The translations under genes and the position numbers were made by a program. Under the pieces are notes generated by a model that saw nothing but the letters and a program-made list of their open reading frames with translations, searched no databases and had not been told where the DNA came from. 64,000 nucleotides of DNA from CAZSSM01 sp964609385 (GTDB taxonomy: Bacteria > Planctomycetota > Planctomycetia > Isosphaerales > Isosphaeraceae). This document shows positions 17,051 to 26,275 of this stretch, one piece after another. Position 1 is the stretch's first letter. The number at the start of each line of letters is the position of its first letter. The DNA is taken from contig CAZSSM010000035.1 in NCBI GenBank assembly GCA_964609385.1, positions 1 through 64,000 of the forward strand, given 5' to 3'.

Positions 17051-18319
17051 ATGATCTCAATCAGCCGCACACGGCGGACGTTCCTCAAGTTGACGCTCGC
17101 ACTGACAGGAGCGCATCCGTTGCTCTCCGGCTTGCCCGGCGTGCGATCGGAGGAGACGGAGGGTCGCCTATTCGCTTACGTAGGGACCTTCAGTTCTCCA
17201 CTCCGCGATGTCCTGCCCACTCAGGTCGACCTTCCGCCCGGGAATGGTCGCGGGATCCACATCTTCCGGGTCGATCGCGAGACGGGGGCGATGACGCCTT
17301 CGGGGATCTACGAGATGGGGACAAGTCCCAGTTGCCTGGTCCTGAACCGGGCGGGAACCCGACTCTACTCCTCGAACGAGACTGATCGCATCGGGGACAC
17401 TCGAGAAGGGACCGTCAGCGCCTTTGCGGTCGATCGGCGCGACAGGGGCTTGTCGTTGCTCAACACAGTCCGTTCCGGCGGCGCGGGACCGACGTATGTG
17501 AGCGTCCATCCCTCGAAACGCTATCTGTTGGTGGCCAACTATTTCGGCGGTTCCGTCGCGGTGTTGCCGATTCGTGATGATGGGCGATTGGGCGACCCAT
17601 CCGACGTTCAGGTCGATTCCGGCGAACTCGGCCCCACCCGAGCGACCAACGCCCCGGAGGGCAGCTTCGCCTTCAGCGGACACGACCGAACTCATGCCCA
17701 TATGATTCAAGCCGATGCTTCCGGTCGGCATGTCTTGCACGTCGACCTCGGTCTCGATCGCATCTACAGTTGGACGTTTGATGAGCAAGAGGGAAAGCTG
17801 ATCGCCAACGATCCCCCCTTCGTTTCGCTCCCACCCGGGGATGGGCCTCGGCATTTCCACTTCCATCCCAATGGTCGTTGGCTCTACTCGATCCAGGAGG
17901 AAGGCTCGACGATCGTGTTGTTCGACTACGATGAGGCGACGGGTCGATTGGCGTCGAGGCAGACCGTTTCCACCTTGCCTCCCGCTTTCGCCGGCAGCAA
18001 TTTCTGCTCCGAAATCTTGGTCTCCGCCGACGGACGTCACGTCTATGCAGGGAATCGGCTCCACGACAGCATCGGGATTTTTTCCGTTGGGCAGGACGGC
18101 ATCCTCACGTATGTGGGGGAAGAATGGACGCGTGGGAACTATCCGCGGAGCTTCAACTTCGATCCCAGCGGTCGCTTCCTCTATTGCTGCAATCAGCGCG
18201 CGGACAACATCGCCGTCTTCCAAATCGACCGCGAGACCGGTCGCCTCCAGTTCACTGGAGACTATGTTCCGGTCGGCAATCCCTCAAGCATCGTTTTTCT
18301 GGAAACCAGCAACGCATGA
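17051..18319 (+). CDS. Exported lactonase-family seven-bladed propeller
   Basis: This 422-residue protein starts with a twin-arginine-type leader (SRTRRTFLKLTLALTGAHP), so it is probably exported folded. The body fits the lactonase (YbhE/6-phosphogluconolactonase-like) family: FAYVGTFSS, GIHIFRVDRETGAMTP, SGGAGPTYVSVHPSKRYLLV ANYFGGSV (two parts), and DGPRHFHFHPNGRWLYS. The family hydrolyses cyclic sugar lactones. Export and the PQQ sugar dehydrogenase immediately downstream (18 bp gap) suggest a periplasmic pair: oxidation of a sugar to a lactone, then lactone opening (inference). Confidence 0.88.
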   Translation: MISISRTRRTFLKLTLALTGAHPLLSGLPGVRSEETEGRLFAYVGTFSSPLRDVLPTQVDLPPGNGRGIHIFRVDRETGAMTPSGIYEMGTSPSCLVLNRAGTRLYSSNETDRIGDTREGTVSAFAVDRRDRGLSLLNTVRSGGAGPTYVSVHPSKRYLLVANYFGGSVAVLPIRDDGRLGDPSDVQVDSGELGPTRATNAPEGSFAFSGHDRTHAHMIQADASGRHVLHVDLGLDRIYSWTFDEQEGKLIANDPPFVSLPPGDGPRHFHFHPNGRWLYSIQEEGSTIVLFDYDEATGRLASRQTVSTLPPAFAGSNFCSEILVSADGRHVYAGNRLHDSIGIFSVGQDGILTYVGEEWTRGNYPRSFNFDPSGRFLYCCNQRADNIAVFQIDRETGRLQFTGDYVPVGNPSSIVFLETSNA

Positions 18320-18337
18320 TTCTTTTGGAGGCTTGCC

Positions 18338-20230
18338 ATGGGTCGCTTCCTGCTCGTCTTGCCCGTCCTGATGATTCTGGCCGATCCTGGCTGGGGGCAA
18401 TCGATTCGGTCGGTCGATTGGTCCAGCGTCGGCAACGATCCAGGTTGCATGCGCTATACGACCCTGGATCAGATCGACCGCTCGAACGTCGATCGTCTCG
18501 AACCGGTCTGGACGTATCACACCGGTGAGTTGGAGGGTCGTCCGGGGAAGACGATCGAGTGTACCCCGATCGTCGTCGACGGCGTGATGTATATCACGAC
18601 CGGGTACCTTCGGGTTGTCGCTCTCGACGCGGCGACGGGCGAGGAGCGTTGGCAGTTCGATCCGCTCCGAGATCATCCTTGGCCGTACCGGCCGACCTCT
18701 GGAGGGGTCAATCGTGGGTGTGCTTATTGGTCCGATGGTGTTCCCGGCGGCGAGCGTCGGATCATCCACGGGACGTCGGACGGGCGGCTCTTCTCGTTAG
18801 ATGCTCGGACCGGTCACCTCGACCCGGCCTTCGGCGATGACGGCATCCGTGATCTCCGGATCGAATTGGATCCGAAGGTGTCCGACCTGGGGTACGGTCC
18901 CACCTCCGCCCCGGTCATCTGGAAGGATACGATCGTCGTCGGTGTTTCCTGTGGGGAAGGGCCGGGTCTCGCTGCGCCCGGCGATATCCGCGCGTTCGAC
19001 GTCCGGACCGGTGCGCAGCTCTGGCGGTTCCGGACCGTCCCGGCCCCCGGCGAGTTTGGGAACGAGACGTGGGGCGGAGACTCTTGGCGTGACCGGGGCG
19101 GTGCGAACGCTTGGGGCGGCCTGAGCGTCGATGTCGAACGCGGTTGGGTCTTCGCCGGGCTCGGCTCGGCCGCCTTCGACTTCTACGGCGGTGATCGCCT
19201 CGGCGCCAACCTGTTCGCCAATTGCACCGTCGCGATCGATGTGCGGACCGGTCGACGCGTCTGGCATTTCCAGACCCTTCGTCATGATCTCTGGGATCAC
19301 GATCTGCCCGTGTATCCGAATCTGGTCACCGTCGAGCACGACGGCGAATCGATCGATGCAGTGGCCCAAGTCACCAAGACCGGCTACGTCTACCTCTTCG
19401 ATCGCGAGACGGGGTCACCGCTCTTCGAGATCGAGGATCGCGTGGTGCCCGGCTCCGATGTTCCCGGCGAGCATTCGTGGCCGACCCAGCCGATCCCGGT
19501 CAAGCCTCCCCCCTTGGCTGCGCAGCGGTTCGACGAATCGAACGTGACCGATATCCACCCCGCCAACCGTGCGTACGTTCTGAATCGACTCCGGGATCTC
19601 CGACGCGGCCCCGCGTTCAATCCGCCGAGTCTCCAAGGAACGGTCGTTATCCCGGGTTTCCATGGCGGAGCGAACTGGTCGGGGGCGTCGTTCGACCCAA
19701 CGACCGGCTGGCTCTATGTCAACACGAACAACGTCCCGAATATCCTGACGCTCGTCGAATCGAGAGCAGAAGAGGATATGAGTGAGGGCTACGGCCCCTA
19801 TGGACACAAAGGGTACATCCAGTTCCGCGATCAGGAGGGGTATCCCGCGATCCGGCCCCCTTGGGGATTACTGAACGCGGTGGACCTGAACACCGGGACG
19901 ATCGCCTGGCGAGTGCCGTTGGGCGAGTATCCCGAACTCACAGCGCGTGGTGTTCCGAAGACCGGGACCGAGACGTTCGGCGGCTCGATCGTGACGGCCG
20001 GCGGCTTGGTCTTCATCGGGGGGACCAAGGACGAGCGGTTCCATGCCTTCGACAAGGAGACCGGCGAGTTGCTCTGGGAACACACGTTGCCCGCCGGAGG
20101 CTACGCGACACCGAGTACCTACATGGTCGACGGTCGCCAATATGTCGTCATCGCTGCGGGTGGAGCGGGCAAACTGGGGACGAGGCCGGGAGACGCCTTC
20201 GTCGCCTTCGCCCTCCCGGTCGACGAGTGA
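18338..20230 (+). CDS. PQQ-dependent sugar/alcohol dehydrogenase
   Basis: This 630-residue protein with a signal peptide (MGRFLLVLPVLMILADPGWG) forms an eight-bladed quinoprotein propeller in the periplasm. Blade motifs such as VVALDAATGEERWQFD, IRAFDVRTGAQLWRF, and FHAFDKETGELLWEHTLPAG are clear. VDWSSVGNDPGCMRYTTLDQ is the usual membrane-bound glucose dehydrogenase-like opening. It passes electrons from an oxidised sugar or alcohol through PQQ. The ATG at 18338 has GGAG with 7-base spacing. It is co-directional with the lactonase upstream and a lipoprotein downstream. No haem motif is present. Confidence 0.92.
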   Translation: MGRFLLVLPVLMILADPGWGQSIRSVDWSSVGNDPGCMRYTTLDQIDRSNVDRLEPVWTYHTGELEGRPGKTIECTPIVVDGVMYITTGYLRVVALDAATGEERWQFDPLRDHPWPYRPTSGGVNRGCAYWSDGVPGGERRIIHGTSDGRLFSLDARTGHLDPAFGDDGIRDLRIELDPKVSDLGYGPTSAPVIWKDTIVVGVSCGEGPGLAAPGDIRAFDVRTGAQLWRFRTVPAPGEFGNETWGGDSWRDRGGANAWGGLSVDVERGWVFAGLGSAAFDFYGGDRLGANLFANCTVAIDVRTGRRVWHFQTLRHDLWDHDLPVYPNLVTVEHDGESIDAVAQVTKTGYVYLFDRETGSPLFEIEDRVVPGSDVPGEHSWPTQPIPVKPPPLAAQRFDESNVTDIHPANRAYVLNRLRDLRRGPAFNPPSLQGTVVIPGFHGGANWSGASFDPTTGWLYVNTNNVPNILTLVESRAEEDMSEGYGPYGHKGYIQFRDQEGYPAIRPPWGLLNAVDLNTGTIAWRVPLGEYPELTARGVPKTGTETFGGSIVTAGGLVFIGGTKDERFHAFDKETGELLWEHTLPAGGYATPSTYMVDGRQYVVIAAGGAGKLGTRPGDAFVAFALPVDE

Positions 20231-20234
20231 GCGA

Positions 20235-21149
20235 ATGCGGACTTCGAAACTCTTCAGGGTTGGTCAAGCTATGATCTATGTCGCTGTAATTCTCTTTCTC
20301 GGCTGTGGGATAAAACCGGCGCATTTGTCTGTCAGTTCGGTTGAATCGGACGTGGAGCAACTCCAACTTTCGTGGTCGGATGAGATCCTCACGATCTCGG
20401 GTCGGGATCTGCCGGGCGGATCCTTGGAAGTCTGGTACATTGAAGCGTTCTGCCGACCGATGTCGAGCGATCGCGATTGGGCGGATACCGTCATTCCTCA
20501 CCAGACTCGGTTCGTTTCGGCGGCTGAAGACCGGTCACTCCTCCGACTGCGCTCGATTCTGGACGATGGGGTGGTGGTCGATCATCGGATCGCAGCAAAA
20601 AGCGATGCCGTCGAGTTCGACTTGATCGCGTCGAACCCGACCGATCGTCCGTCGGAGGTCCATTGGGGGCAACCTTGCGTCCGCGTCGACCGGTTTGTCG
20701 GTGTCCCGTTGGCCCGCAACTCGGAGGTCTATCTTCCGTCGTGCTTTCTATTCATCGATGATCGGGCACGGATGATGCCGTTCGAGCCATGGGCCAAGGA
20801 GGCGCGATACACCCCGGGCCAGGTCTGGGGCATGCCGGGTGTGCCGAGGACGGACTTGAATCCGCGGCCGATCAGCGCCGTGACCCCTTCGTCGAGCTTG
20901 ATCGGCTGTTATTCCGAAGATCGATCCCAGGTTCTCGGGATCTCTTTCGAACCGTCTCAGGAACTCTTCCAAGGCGTCATCACGTGCTTGCACTCCGATT
21001 TCCGGATCGGTGGTCTCGAGTCGGGCGAGACGAAGAGGATCCGCGGTCGAATCCTCTTCCATGCGGCCGATCCCGATGGGCTCCTTCGTCGTCATCGGAC
21101 CGAAGTGCAGCGTGGATCTGGCCCAGCCAAAGCACCTGAGAAACCCTGA
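20235..21149 (+). CDS. Putative secreted lipoprotein of unknown function
   Basis: This 304-residue protein starts at the ATG 20235, 4 bp after the dehydrogenase stop. Its leader IYVAVILFLGCGIKPAHLS has a Cys suggestive of a lipobox, though the -3 position is not ideal. The remainder is beta-rich and has segments resembling sugar-mutarotase-like (galactose mutarotase fold) proteins, such as VEFDLIASNPTDRPSEVHWG and GQVWGMPGVPRTDLNPRP. I do not recognise the family with confidence. Position suggests a partner in the periplasmic sugar oxidation unit. Confidence 0.65.
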   Translation: MRTSKLFRVGQAMIYVAVILFLGCGIKPAHLSVSSVESDVEQLQLSWSDEILTISGRDLPGGSLEVWYIEAFCRPMSSDRDWADTVIPHQTRFVSAAEDRSLLRLRSILDDGVVVDHRIAAKSDAVEFDLIASNPTDRPSEVHWGQPCVRVDRFVGVPLARNSEVYLPSCFLFIDDRARMMPFEPWAKEARYTPGQVWGMPGVPRTDLNPRPISAVTPSSSLIGCYSEDRSQVLGISFEPSQELFQGVITCLHSDFRIGGLESGETKRIRGRILFHAADPDGLLRRHRTEVQRGSGPAKAPEKP

Positions 21150-21205
21150 CAGATCACGATCTCAGATCGAGTCAGCCGACGATCACACAATGGTGTGATC
21201 CCATG

Positions 21206-22648
21206 TCATTCGGGCGAACGAATCATCCGTCCCAGGAGATTGCGGGTCATCCGCTGTACCCGAGGATCTTCGCGTGAGAAGTCCTTGTTCGGAGGGTTCT
21301 GGAACCCGGGCGGTGAACTCAGGGCCAGGGTCCACCAGCATGTACCGGAATTGAAGACAATGTTACCCGAGGGGCCCGGGTAGATCGTGGCGGCGTAGGG
21401 CGGGGCGTTTCGATCGACCTCACCGGAGGCGAGCACGACGAGGTTGGGATCGTCCCGCAAAGGGAAACCGTGATATTCCCAACCGACCAATTCGGAGATT
21501 GCATCGCCCTCGGCCATGCCGGTGCCGTCGAAGAGCCAATGATCGGGAGCCCGGCAGATCCAGTCCGCCATGCCGACACCGTAGGAGGAGGCCCCCATCA
21601 ACCGATGCTCGTCCTCGAATCGTCCGCTTCGGCCGAAGACGCGATGCGGTCGCCCGTCGATGGCGGATCGCAGGTCGATCGAGTGATACACCGAATTGCC
21701 TGAGAGGAAGGCCAACGAGACTCCGGCATCGCGGGCTTGTCGCACATGTTCAAACATTTGGGGGGTCCAGTACTCATCGTGACCGACGGACAGGAACCCT
21801 CGGGCGCGTTGCAAGCCCGCGCCATCGTTATGGGTGTCGAGGTTCGAGATATAGCTGACGTCGTATTCTTCGCGTTCCAACCAGAAGGCCAGCGGGAACT
21901 CCCAGAGCAGGAATTCCCCGGAACCCAGCGTGAGTTGATTGAACGCCATAGGGAGGCCGTTGTAGTAGATCGAATAGGGTCGATCGAACCCCACGTCGGC
22001 GCCGAGTTCGGTGTGCCAACGGTTGCCTTCCCAGTCGTAGAGCGAGCGCCAGGCCGGCCAGCGATTGTAGGCTTGCCAGGTCAGGTCGGAGCACTGGAAG
22101 AGCAGGTCGGCTTCGCGATCGTCGCGGACGACGAAGACGAGGTACGTCTGATAACCGGAATCGAGGTTGGTGAGCTTGCCGAGGTAGACCCCGCTGACCC
22201 AGTCCTCCGGGATCGTGAGGGTGACGCTGGGATCCCAATCGGCCTCGATGAGTTGGTTGGGGCCGTCGTCGGGCGCGCGCTGGTTGACCCCGTCAAAGGG
22301 GCCGAGAGACCGCATCAGCCGACCACCCTTGCCGTCGTAATATCCCATCCGATAGAGGTCGATTTGATAAGGAGCCGGCGGATCCGTACTGACGAAGGCG
22401 GTGAGCGTCTGGCCGGTTCGAAGACTGGTGTGCGAGACGTAGGCCTCAATCGCTGGGCGTCGCGAGAACGCGGCATCGGAACCCGATTCCGTCGGGGGCT
22501 GGATCCGAGTGAGCATCCAGTCGGTCGTGCCCTCCTGACGGTTTTCCTGAACGATGACGTTGTCCTCGAGCGAAGTCGGTTCGGCCCAACTCGTCGCGTT
22601 GACGAAGGGGGCGAGCAGGCTTATCAAACCTAAATGATATCGGTTCAT
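21206..22648 (-). CDS. Secreted N,N-dimethylformamidase large-subunit-like protein
   Basis: This 480-residue protein has a signal peptide (LGLISLLAPFVNATSWA). It is related to the beta/large-subunit C-terminal domain of N,N-dimethylformamidase: QIDLYRMGYYDGKGGRLM, WQAYNRWPAWRSLYD, FLSVGHDEYWTPQMFEHVRQ and FNSGTCWWTLALSSPP. In characterised enzymes this subunit carries the active site and works with a small subunit, which is absent here. Planctomycete and actinobacterial homologues are often alone and uncharacterised, so the substrate may differ. The ATG at 22646-22648 (MNRYHLG) is preferred over an upstream TTG. It is convergent with the lipoprotein gene. Confidence 0.82.
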   Translation of the reverse strand: MNRYHLGLISLLAPFVNATSWAEPTSLEDNVIVQENRQEGTTDWMLTRIQPPTESGSDAAFSRRPAIEAYVSHTSLRTGQTLTAFVSTDPPAPYQIDLYRMGYYDGKGGRLMRSLGPFDGVNQRAPDDGPNQLIEADWDPSVTLTIPEDWVSGVYLGKLTNLDSGYQTYLVFVVRDDREADLLFQCSDLTWQAYNRWPAWRSLYDWEGNRWHTELGADVGFDRPYSIYYNGLPMAFNQLTLGSGEFLLWEFPLAFWLEREEYDVSYISNLDTHNDGAGLQRARGFLSVGHDEYWTPQMFEHVRQARDAGVSLAFLSGNSVYHSIDLRSAIDGRPHRVFGRSGRFEDEHRLMGASSYGVGMADWICRAPDHWLFDGTGMAEGDAISELVGWEYHGFPLRDDPNLVVLASGEVDRNAPPYAATIYPGPSGNIVFNSGTCWWTLALSSPPGFQNPPNKDFSREDPRVQRMTRNLLGRMIRSPE

Positions 22649-22826
22649 TGTACCAAGAACTCCGATCAAAGAGATCGAGTGATGTCCGGGGCGGATGGAT
22701 CCGTCCCCGTTCGAGAAGACTCCGGCGATCGCTGGTCTGGAACGAGCCGCTTCTTGCGATCTTGGCGACAGTGTTTGTCCGATTCAGTAGCGGTTTCATA
22801 AATTATTTCAATGATCGATGAAGAGT

Positions 22827-24614
22827 TCACCTGCGGATCGGGACCGATTTGAGATGATCCGGCCATCGGAATCGTGGCGCGGTGACGGGGTCGTAGCCGT
22901 CGAGGTGTCCGCTCAGGCGGGTTTCGGGTCGGGAGTAGGTGGTAGGGTCGTTGCCGAAGACCTCGGCACAGAGCGCGGCCAGCCCGGGATCATAATCGAG
23001 GAGTTCCATGCGGGTATCGACGTGGTTGTGGTCGCCGTCGGGCGGGCGGTTGGTTCCGAACCACGATTGGACCCCTTCGGCAAAGTATTCGCGGCTGTTG
23101 GTTGACGCGTAGGTCCCGTCCCAGAGCCCCGCCTCGAGGGCGTCGCGATAGACGCGCTCGAGCCGATCGTCGAACGTCGTGTCGACTACGATCAGCCCTC
23201 GGAAATGCATGTTGTGCGCGAACTCGTGGATCAGGATGTTCTCGGCGGCATACGGGTCGCCGGGGAATCCGAGCAGGTTCTCTTCGCCGCATGAACAGAC
23301 CGGATCGGTCGGCGAACCACCTAGCCCTCGAGCGCGGCGGTCCCAGTAATCCTTAGGGCGGAGGTGGGCGTGCTCGGGCACGTCGGTCGTGAACTCGTCG
23401 TGGGCCATCACGATCAGCCGCGAGCCGCCCGCGACCATCGCCGCCTTCACGTCCGGCCGATGCGCCAGCATTCCCCGGACCAGAAACGCCGCCTCCTTCA
23501 AGGCATAGTCGTTCACACCCATCGATCCGACGATCGGATAACCCTCAGCACTGACGAACTTCTCGTATATCGGGTTGAGGTTCATGTGTTCTGGCGGGTC
23601 GGTTACGGTGAATGCGGTCGATGTCGGTTCGACAGGCGAATCGTTGTCCTGTGGCCGATCGGCCTTGAGGTGTTGATCGAAGAACCCGATGACCTGCCGG
23701 ATCAACACATCGCGCGGGGTATCGCCGCCGCCCAGGCCGTGCCCGGCCCCCTCGACGACCACGAGGGTCGAATCGACGCCCTGTTCCCTCAGTGCTTCGT
23801 GGAGCAGAACGCTCTGCCGATAGGGGACGAGGACGTCGGCGTCGCCGTGCATGATGAGGAACGGCGGATCGACCGCGCTGACATACGTCAGCGGATTGGC
23901 CTGGGAGACGACCGAGCGGAACGGCTCCTCCTGGATCGGCCCGCCAACGAACCGGGACTCAGGTGAGTTGGGGTCGTCGTGCACGAGCCGACTGCCCGGG
24001 ATCGCCTGCGCGTCCATCTGGAGGAAGTCGGTCGGGCCGAACCAGTCGCAGACCGCCTGTACGACCGTCGGAGTGCGCTGGGCGACCGGATGAGCATTGA
24101 ACTGCTCGGTGTCGCCGGTCGTGCCGACCAGGGCGGCCAGGTGCCCGCCGGCCGACGCGCCCCAGACACCAAACCGTTCGGGATCGATCCCGTATCGGTC
24201 CGCGTTCAACCTCAGGAAGGCGACGCCGGCCTTGCAGTCGTCGATGGCGGCGGGGAAGATCGCCTCACCGCTCAGACGATATTCCAGTGACGCGACCGCG
24301 TATCCCCGCCCAAGTAAAGTGAGGGCCAGCCGCGGGTTTTGCTTCGAGCCGGTCCGCCAGCCGCCGCCGTGGATCCAGATCACCAATGGAAGTGGTCGGT
24401 CGTCGTCCGACTCTGGGAGATAGAGGTCGAGCCGCAGGTCGCGTCCGTCGACGGCTTCGTAGACGACGTCGCGGAGGATCCTTGTTCCTTCTGGGATCGG
24501 ATCACGTTGCGGACTGAGTGGTTCGAGGGCGTATCCCTGTGCCATGGGATCGACTTTCGTGAACATCAACGCGAAGAGTATGCTGAGGATCCAAAGATCG
24601 CGAATTTTCTTCAT
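22827..24614 (-). CDS. Secreted esterase fused to a zinc-metallopeptidase-like domain
   Basis: This 595-residue two-domain secreted protein has a signal at residues 1-26. Residues 45-325 form an alpha/beta hydrolase of the BD-FAE esterase type: oxyanion HGGGW at 82-86, nucleophile Ser154 in GASAGG, Asp in HGDADVLVPY and His in GAGHGLGGG. After a Pro/Asp linker (about 325-350) the C-terminal domain contains HEFAHNMH, with HExxH at 463-467, and a downstream Glu in REYFAEGVQSWF, the arrangement of gluzincin metallopeptidases. All catalytic residues are present in both halves. The start ATG is at 24612-24614. A joint role in degrading an ester-bearing glycoconjugate is conceivable but unproven. 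Confidence 0.82.
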   Translation of the reverse strand: MKKIRDLWILSILFALMFTKVDPMAQGYALEPLSPQRDPIPEGTRILRDVVYEAVDGRDLRLDLYLPESDDDRPLPLVIWIHGGGWRTGSKQNPRLALTLLGRGYAVASLEYRLSGEAIFPAAIDDCKAGVAFLRLNADRYGIDPERFGVWGASAGGHLAALVGTTGDTEQFNAHPVAQRTPTVVQAVCDWFGPTDFLQMDAQAIPGSRLVHDDPNSPESRFVGGPIQEEPFRSVVSQANPLTYVSAVDPPFLIMHGDADVLVPYRQSVLLHEALREQGVDSTLVVVEGAGHGLGGGDTPRDVLIRQVIGFFDQHLKADRPQDNDSPVEPTSTAFTVTDPPEHMNLNPIYEKFVSAEGYPIVGSMGVNDYALKEAAFLVRGMLAHRPDVKAAMVAGGSRLIVMAHDEFTTDVPEHAHLRPKDYWDRRARGLGGSPTDPVCSCGEENLLGFPGDPYAAENILIHEFAHNMHFRGLIVVDTTFDDRLERVYRDALEAGLWDGTYASTNSREYFAEGVQSWFGTNRPPDGDHNHVDTRMELLDYDPGLAALCAEVFGNDPTTYSRPETRLSGHLDGYDPVTAPRFRWPDHLKSVPIRR

Positions 24615-24975
24615 AAGAATAACTCCACAGATCAAATTCGATTTCTAAGGGATGAGAGGTCGGGTTTGGCCCCGTGATCGGCACGGTCGCTTCGGCCCAG
24701 GTGTCCCTCAACATGCGGGCCCCGATCCGACCCGATTCGTGGTCGATCGCGATGACGATCATGCCCAACGGCTCTCGATGGGGATCCGCCATCTTGGTCC
24801 GTCATACCAGAGCCGATCGGGGGAAGCCATCGGCTCGTCAGCGTGGAGGGTGTCGTGGAAGCAAGACCGTGATTCTGTTCGCTCGACCCTCCGACGATCA
24901 ACGGAGTGTCGAGCGGCTCATTTGTCGGAACCGAATTTAAATATCGATGTAAATTAAATTGATATGTTGGGCCAT
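24615..24975. other. Intergenic region upstream of the esterase-peptidase
   Basis: These 361 bp lie between two leftward genes. An AT-rich block at about 24934-24965 contains TAAATTAAATTGATATG, suitable for a promoter or transcript end. No gene, repeat or RNA structure is supported. Confidence 0.3.
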
Positions 24976-25719
24976 TTAGCCTTCGCCGACGTCGGCGTTG
25001 ATGATCGCCTCGGCGAAGTTCTGGTAGGCCTCACCGAAGTTGCGGGCCATGGTGTCGGGGAAGAGGTGGAATTGCCCGTCGGCGAGGGCCTGGACGATCC
25101 CATCGCCGACCAGCGAGGGGGGCTCGGCGACCTCGGTCAGGCCGGCCGAGTCAGCCATATCCGAGGCGATCGGGCCGGGGTGGACGCTGAGGACCTGCGT
25201 ACCCTGCTCGGCCAGCAGGTCGCGGAGCCCCTGCGTGACGGTGTAGGAGGCCGCTTTGGAGGCCGAATAGGTGGTGAAGGGCGTGAAGCACTTCAGCGAG
25301 GCGACCGAGTTGAGCTGCACGAACGCCCCGCCTCCGTTGGCCTTGAGCGCTGGCGCGAAGGCTTGAGCCATCCGGATCAGGCCGTAGACGTTGATCTCCA
25401 TCTCGAACTGGAGCATCTCGATCGCGTCGTCGGCCATCGGCGTGGCGTTCTTGAGCACGCCGGCGTTGCTGACGACCAGTTCGACGTCCTTGGCCGCCTC
25501 GGCGGCCCGGGTGATCGACTCGGGCTGGCTCAGGTCCAGGTGGATCGGCACGACCTTCTCGCCGTGGGCCTCGACCAGTGGCGCCGCCGACTCTAAGGTC
25601 CGGACGGCCGCGTACACCTTCGAGGCCCCGTGCTCCAGCAGCGATACGACGATCGCCTTGCCGATGCCCCGGTTGGCCCCGGTTACCAATGCCGTCTTGC
25701 CAGCGACCTCGAAACTCAT
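24976..25719 (-). CDS. Short-chain dehydrogenase/reductase
   Basis: This 247-residue cytosolic SDR has the cofactor loop TGANRGIG at about 14-21, the structural NAG in VSNAGVL, catalytic Ser in VQLNSVASL, and YSASK carrying the Tyr/Lys pair. The lack of an acidic residue right after the second strand (AAVRTLES) favours NADPH. The C-terminal VHPGPIASDMADSAG is typical. The start ATG at 25717-25719 has AGGAGCGGGAG just upstream. The substrate is unknown. It stands alone, divergent from the Hint-domain genes. Confidence 0.92.
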   Translation of the reverse strand: MSFEVAGKTALVTGANRGIGKAIVVSLLEHGASKVYAAVRTLESAAPLVEAHGEKVVPIHLDLSQPESITRAAEAAKDVELVVSNAGVLKNATPMADDAIEMLQFEMEINVYGLIRMAQAFAPALKANGGGAFVQLNSVASLKCFTPFTTYSASKAASYTVTQGLRDLLAEQGTQVLSVHPGPIASDMADSAGLTEVAEPPSLVGDGIVQALADGQFHLFPDTMARNFGEAYQNFAEAIINADVGEG

Positions 25720-26275
25720 CTCCCGCTCCTTTCGCAGGTCCCGTCACGGACAAATTCCGAGCCGACCGTCGACCGGCCGGCACACGTCTTTCCAAGCCTA
25801 CGAGCAACTTGTGTGGCCCAGCTTACACCCGATCGGTGGTGCGGCCCACGACCCGCGACCCGAATGAGCCGAGCCATGGACCAATCCCGATGCGTCGGCG
25901 CGATCGAGAGGGGCGTCCATGACGGTTTTCCGCACGGTTCGAGCCAGGTTTCTGGTCTCGGAGCCAGCCTGCTGACGCCTTTGATGGTGATCTACATGTC
26001 TTCCCCGAATTTCGTCGCCGGTGGGACGCGTTTGAGATACGTTGTTTGGGTCTGAACGATCCGAATACGCGTCCGAGTTCCCAAGCACGGACCGAGCTTT
26101 GCGGGTGGGTTCAACGGTCCATCCATGGCCCTTTTCCTGTGGGGTCCAACTGCTCTGTCACCGCGGTTGACGAGCCGGATGGCATGGTAATCGCAGAAAA
26201 TGTATGATGGCATGCGTGCACCTTCGGGTCGGTGTTGGACCTGGGGGGTTCTCCCGAATGAACTGGAGACGAACG
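25720..26275. other. Divergent intergenic region upstream of the Hint paralogues
   Basis: These 556 bp lie between the SDR and the first Hint gene and should hold both promoters. The composition is average for the window apart from short AT patches (AATCGCAGAAAATGTATGATG near 26190, shown as landmark). I find no convincing coding frame, repeat or RNA. Confidence 0.3.
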
